A stretch of 64,000 bases of DNA from the NCBI RefSeq assembly GCF_000337835.1, contig NZ_AOLM01000019.1, positions 1 to 64,000 on the forward strand. The letters are read 5' to 3'. How positions within the stretch are numbered: the first letter of the stretch is position 1; each line of letters starts with the position of its first letter. A program made the position numbers and the translations under genes. This DNA comes from Haloferax sulfurifontis ATCC BAA-897. GTDB lineage: Archaea; Halobacteriota; Halobacteria; Halobacteriales; Haloferacaceae. Shown in pieces: positions 62,342-64,000 of the stretch. Below the pieces are notes generated by a model. The model was given only the letters and a program-made list of their open reading frames with translations. It did not search any database and had not been told where the DNA came from.

Positions 62342-62833
62342 TTACCACTCGATTCGAACGGGTTCCGACGACCGCTCGCGTTCGGTTGCCGAATCGAGGT
62401 CGCGGAGCCGTTCGCGGAACGCGCCGACGCACTCCTCGCACGCGGTCACGTGCGCGAGCACGCCGTCTTCGTACTCGGCCATGACCGCTCGCGGGACCCG
62501 CCGCGTCAGTCGCTCCGGGCCCATCCGACCGACGCCGCGCACGCCCAGGTCGCCTAACCCCGTCAGCCGTTCGCCGCGCGTCGCCGCCCACCGCGCGTAC
62601 GACGCGAGCCGGTCGCGGGCGCGACGCTCGCGCGGGCTCAACTCCCCGCTGAAGTCTACGAACCGGTCCCACGTCTCGACCGTGTACTCCGAGACGAGGC
62701 CGCGCTCGACGGTTTCGTCCAGTCGCTCGATGACCGGTGTGAACTCCGCGCGCCGCCCGCTCGGAACCCACAGTTCGATTCGGACCTCCTCCTCACGGGG
62801 AGTCGGCCGCGTTCTACCCACAATTGTGTCCAT
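62342..62833 (-). CDS. Uncharacterised protein with an HxxxCxxC motif, paralogue of the gene at 6270-6740
   Basis: 163 residues from the ATG at 62833. It shares RIELWV, a TVETWDRFV segment and VGRMGPERLTRRVPR with the protein at 6270-6740. Near residues 115-130 it adds LAHVTACEECVGAFRERL, an HxxxCxxC pattern like that of zinc-binding anti-sigma proteins and their relatives. That suggests a metal- or redox-sensing regulator, although archaea lack bacterial sigma factors. An upstream ATG at 62854 is an alternative start. Confidence 0.72.
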   Translation of the reverse strand: MDTIVGRTRPTPREEEVRIELWVPSGRRAEFTPVIERLDETVERGLVSEYTVETWDRFVDFSGELSPRERRARDRLASYARWAATRGERLTGLGDLGVRGVGRMGPERLTRRVPRAVMAEYEDGVLAHVTACEECVGAFRERLRDLDSATERERSSEPVRIEW

Positions 62834-62996
62834 TGTTAGCACGCCAACCACCACGTTCTGGTAGGACAGCCGGCGATATGTATCTATGCGTCCGCCGGAA
62901 CCGCCGACCGTCGCCGGCGAGAGACGGTCCGCGGGGCGGGGCGACGCGCCGGCACCTTCGGGGCGTTTAAGGGTTCGCTACGGCTACCGATGGGCA

Positions 62997-64000
62997 ATGA
63001 GCGACGAGCAGGAACTCGGTATCACCGAGTCGAAGCAGTACAACACCGGCGAGTGGTACGCCGAGGTCGTCCAGAAGGCGGGCCTCGCGAACTACGGCCC
63101 GGAGGGCATGAGCGGCTTCATCGTGACTCGCCCGCGCGGCTACGCGCTGTGGGAGTCCATCCAGAACTACCTCGACGGCGAGTTCAAGAAGACGGGCGTC
63201 CAGAACGCGTACTTCCCGCTGTTTATCCCCGAGAGCTACCTCGAACGCGAGAAGGACATCGTCGAGGGGTTCGACCCCGAAGTCGCGTGGGTCACCCACG
63301 GCGGCCACGAGGAACTCGAAGAGCGCCTCGCTGTCCGCCCGACCTCTGAGTCTATCATCGCGCCCTACATGGCCCGGTGGGTCCGCAGTCACCGCGACCT
63401 CCCGCTTCGCGTGAACCAGTGGGCCTCCGTCGTGCGCTGGGAGGCCACCGAGACGAAGCCGTTCTTCCGCACCAAGGAGTTCCTCTGGCAGGAGGGTCAC
63501 ACGGCCCACGAGACCCGCGACGGCGCGTGGGACGAGACGATGACTCGCCTCTCGCAGTACCAGTCGCTCTACGAGGACGTGCTCGCAATCCCCGTGCTCC
63601 GCGGCGCGAAGCCGGAACACGACAAGTTCCCCGGCGCGGACACGACGACGACCGTCGAGGCGCTCATGCCCGACGGCAAGTCCGTGCAGGCCGGCACCTC
63701 CCACTACCTCGGAACCTCCTTCGCCGAGGCGTTCGACCTCACCTACACGACCGAAGACGAGGACGAAGAGCCCGCCCACACGACCTCGTGGGGACTCTCG
63801 TGGCGTTCGCTCGGTGCGCTCATCATGACGCACTCGGACGACCAGGGACTCGTCCTGCCTCCGACCATCGCGCCCGAGCAGGTCGTCATCGTCCCCATCT
63901 GGCAGGCCGACACGCAGGAGAAGGTCCTCGAGTACGCCGAGGACATCGCCGACGAGCTCGAAGACGCCGGCGTCCGCGTCGAACTCGACGCCCGCGACGA
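62997..64000 (+). CDS. proS: Prolyl-tRNA synthetase, archaeal type (C-terminus beyond the window)
   Basis: About 334 N-terminal residues visible. Class II motif 2 (VNQWASVVRWEATETKPFFRTKEFLWQEGHTAH) and the TSHYLGTSFAEAFDLTY and GLSWRSLGALIMTHSDDQGLVLPP segments (motif 3 region) identify the ThrRS-like archaeal/eukaryotic ProRS. It charges tRNA-Pro. A GCGTTTAAGG box (62963-62972) about 25 bp upstream predicts a leaderless or near-leaderless transcript. Confidence 0.95.
   Translation, partial: MSDEQELGITESKQYNTGEWYAEVVQKAGLANYGPEGMSGFIVTRPRGYALWESIQNYLDGEFKKTGVQNAYFPLFIPESYLEREKDIVEGFDPEVAWVTHGGHEELEERLAVRPTSESIIAPYMARWVRSHRDLPLRVNQWASVVRWEATETKPFFRTKEFLWQEGHTAHETRDGAWDETMTRLSQYQSLYEDVLAIPVLRGAKPEHDKFPGADTTTTVEALMPDGKSVQAGTSHYLGTSFAEAFDLTYTTEDEDEEPAHTTSWGLSWRSLGALIMTHSDDQGLVLPPTIAPEQVVIVPIWQADTQEKVLEYAEDIADELEDAGVRVELDARD

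Overview
The window is a piece of a haloarchaeal main chromosome, most likely Haloferax or a very close relative. The evidence is the high GC content, acidic proteins rich in Asp and Glu, Tat-dependent lipoproteins, archaeal-type ProS, Dph5, aCPSF1 and DRG GTPase, and an archaeosortase A whose key residues fall at Cys173, Arg214 and Arg253, the positions I remember for the Haloferax volcanii enzyme. No rRNA, CRISPR array or insertion sequence was seen. One tRNA gene is present, and one foreign element sits in it.

Layout. 1-7.9 kb: a formate dehydrogenase-like molybdoenzyme (cut by the left edge), a P2-type cation ATPase, a TVP38/DedA-type membrane protein, two universal stress proteins and the tRNA methyltransferase Trm5. 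7986-8058: tRNA-Thr(CGU). 8.05-14.76 kb: an integrated element of about 6.7 kb bounded by 17-bp direct repeats of the tRNA 3' end. It carries a tyrosine integrase, small DNA-binding and zinc proteins, a 537-residue protein that may be its replication protein, a cluster of small membrane proteins and three highly structured non-coding regions. 14.77-15.3 kb: att remnants and a decayed gene. 15.3-30.5 kb: an amino-acid permease with a stress-protein tail and an RCK-type partner, an Lrp regulator, Rieske, DoxX, Dph5, archaeosortase, glyoxalase-like, MATE and DRG genes, and a terminal-oxidase (coxA) cluster with small membrane proteins. 30.5-36.4 kb: a branched-chain amino-acid-type ABC transporter operon ending in a thioredoxin-like gene. 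37.5-43.5 kb: acyl-CoA synthetase, acetyl-CoA synthetase and methylmalonyl-CoA mutase. 43.7-47.3 kb: a nosDFY-like operon without nosZ. 48.3-51 kb: 2-oxoacid:ferredoxin oxidoreductase. 51-64 kb: lipoprotein, aldo/keto reductase, DUF373, SppA, coiled-coil, DUF371, endonuclease III, methylglyoxal synthase, pilin-like, aCPSF1 and prolyl-tRNA synthetase (cut by the right edge).

The most unusual part is the element. Its genes run in three tight blocks: zinc protein, 120-residue protein and 537-residue protein; three membrane proteins on the other strand; then small regulators facing the integrase. The 5' leader of the gene at 12218 can fold into two mutually exclusive structures, one exposing and one sequestering its ribosome-binding site. 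Two other intergenic regions hold strings of perfect hairpins. A 13-bp sequence is repeated in inverted orientation beside both att cores and just upstream of the first gene of the element and of the integrase. The element is also far richer in GATC than the host DNA around it. It has no recognisable spike, capsid or packaging ATPase gene, so it looks like a plasmid-like or minimal proviral element of a kind I cannot name.
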